In this document: in pieces, positions 9,483 to 10,175 of the stretch | Layout: every line of letters begins with the position of its first letter | How positions within the stretch are numbered: the first letter of the stretch is position 1 | DNA from: Eimeria necatrix | Lineage: Eukaryota > Apicomplexa > Conoidasida > Eucoccidiorida > Eimeriidae | Length of the DNA stretch: 10,175 nt | Direction: 5' to 3' | Assembly (NCBI RefSeq): GCF_000499385.1 | Contig: NW_013652031.1 | Span: forward strand, 1-10,175 | Position numbers and translations under genes: made by a program | Notes under the pieces: generated by a model | Told to the model about the DNA's origin: nothing | The model's database searches: none | What the model saw: only the letters and a program-made list of their open reading frames with translations

Positions 9483-10175
9483 AGCTGCTAGTGCATTTCT
9501 AAAACTCATACGTAAGTACTGCATGCCATCTCGGCCTTCGTCTTACAAGGTTTCAGCAGAATTGTTCCGGACCTTATTGTTACTTCCGACATGGCAGCTC
9601 TAGATCATACCGTACGAAGGCGAGAAGCTGGCGTGGAGCCTGAATGCCGCACAGATGAATCATCTTTTTAATGCAAACTTCATGTGCAGGCGCCTGCTCG
9701 AGTATGAGGCCAGCACCAAGGCCACCACAGATTCATGAAGGGAGCTGACGGCGCCTGTTCTTGCAAGAATGCTCTGCAACGCCTTATGCGGCGCGCGTGG
9801 AACCATAACATGTCGAAAAGTACATAATGATTTAAGCAGTCATTTTGTCAGCGCAACCATGTGGCGCACGCAGGTTTGCACACGGTATTGGCAAGTTTGC
9901 CCTCACAGCTCCGCCTTTGAAACATCATGCTTGTGAACCTGCCATGCACCAACAAACCTCTATCATCTTAGTCGAAAGAACAGTTCGACGAAAGCGAAAT
10001 GCTAGCTTCCAGTTCGTTAAAGCACACCTTGCACTTTTGATTGAATATCCATGAGCATACGTCCTGTGGCAGCACAAATGCGTTATCAATACTAATCAGC
10101 ACATGTGTTCTTGCTATCACACCTTTGCACCTACATCAGCAGGGCCATCGCTGGACGCACGCCGTGCTCGACAGT
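9483..10175. other. Unassigned stretch
   Basis: The longest open frame is 69 codons (9845-10054) and is not recognised. The patch from about 9620 to 9800 is locally more G+C-rich. It contains the 12-bp palindrome GCAGGCGCCTGC (9686-9697) and a second GGCGCCTG at 9750-9757. Palindromes of this length are expected two or three times per window. I see no RNA gene or element end. Confidence 0.5.

Noticed and set aside
8784..9619. Repeated 11-mers such as ACCGTACGAAG (8784, 9609); also ACATACTCCCT (900, 8228).
   Set aside because: Roughly a dozen repeated 11-mers are expected by chance in 10 kb.
9686..9757. Palindrome GCAGGCGCCTGC and a second GGCGCCTG 61 bases on.
   Set aside because: Twelve-base palindromes and repeated 8-mers of this kind are expected in a window this size.

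Overview
This window looks like gene-poor eukaryotic nuclear DNA, and I recognise no gene, RNA gene or mobile element in it. Spot counts on scattered lines give about 45% G+C. CpG is not depleted, which argues against a typical vertebrate or a heavily methylated plant genome. The longest ATG-started open frame is 152 codons, and most stretches are open for fewer than 100 codons in any frame. Bacterial, phage, organelle or compact-virus DNA of this length would normally show several long, tightly packed genes. The best ribosome-binding-like site (368-375) leads into a 9-codon dead end. A large or gene-poor genome with undepleted CpG, such as some arthropods (ticks, mites) or some coccidian-like protists, would fit. 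The sequence does not decide between them.

Layout: 1-3643 has nothing I can name beyond a hairpin at 2442-2467. 3644-4102 holds the longest ATG open frame, with a histidine/cysteine cluster. 4103-5445 is featureless except for a 14-bp direct repeat at 5211/5260. 5446-7109 has three stretches with mildly protein-like features: an acidic open frame with an in-frame donor-like CAG|GTAATT, an open frame starting with a secretory-leader-like hydrophobic run, and a stop codon followed 75 bp later by AATAAA. They could be scattered exons or chance. 7110-9134 is again unassigned, 9135-9482 contains one more open frame, and 9483-10175 has nothing beyond short palindromes.

The clearest unexplained pattern is an 8-base word, ACTGGCTG. 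By eye it occurs six times on the plus strand and never on the minus strand, spaced 1.2-2.5 kb apart. Two copies lie inside an identical 15-mer. No pathway or operon can be proposed, and I do not see a new biological system here.
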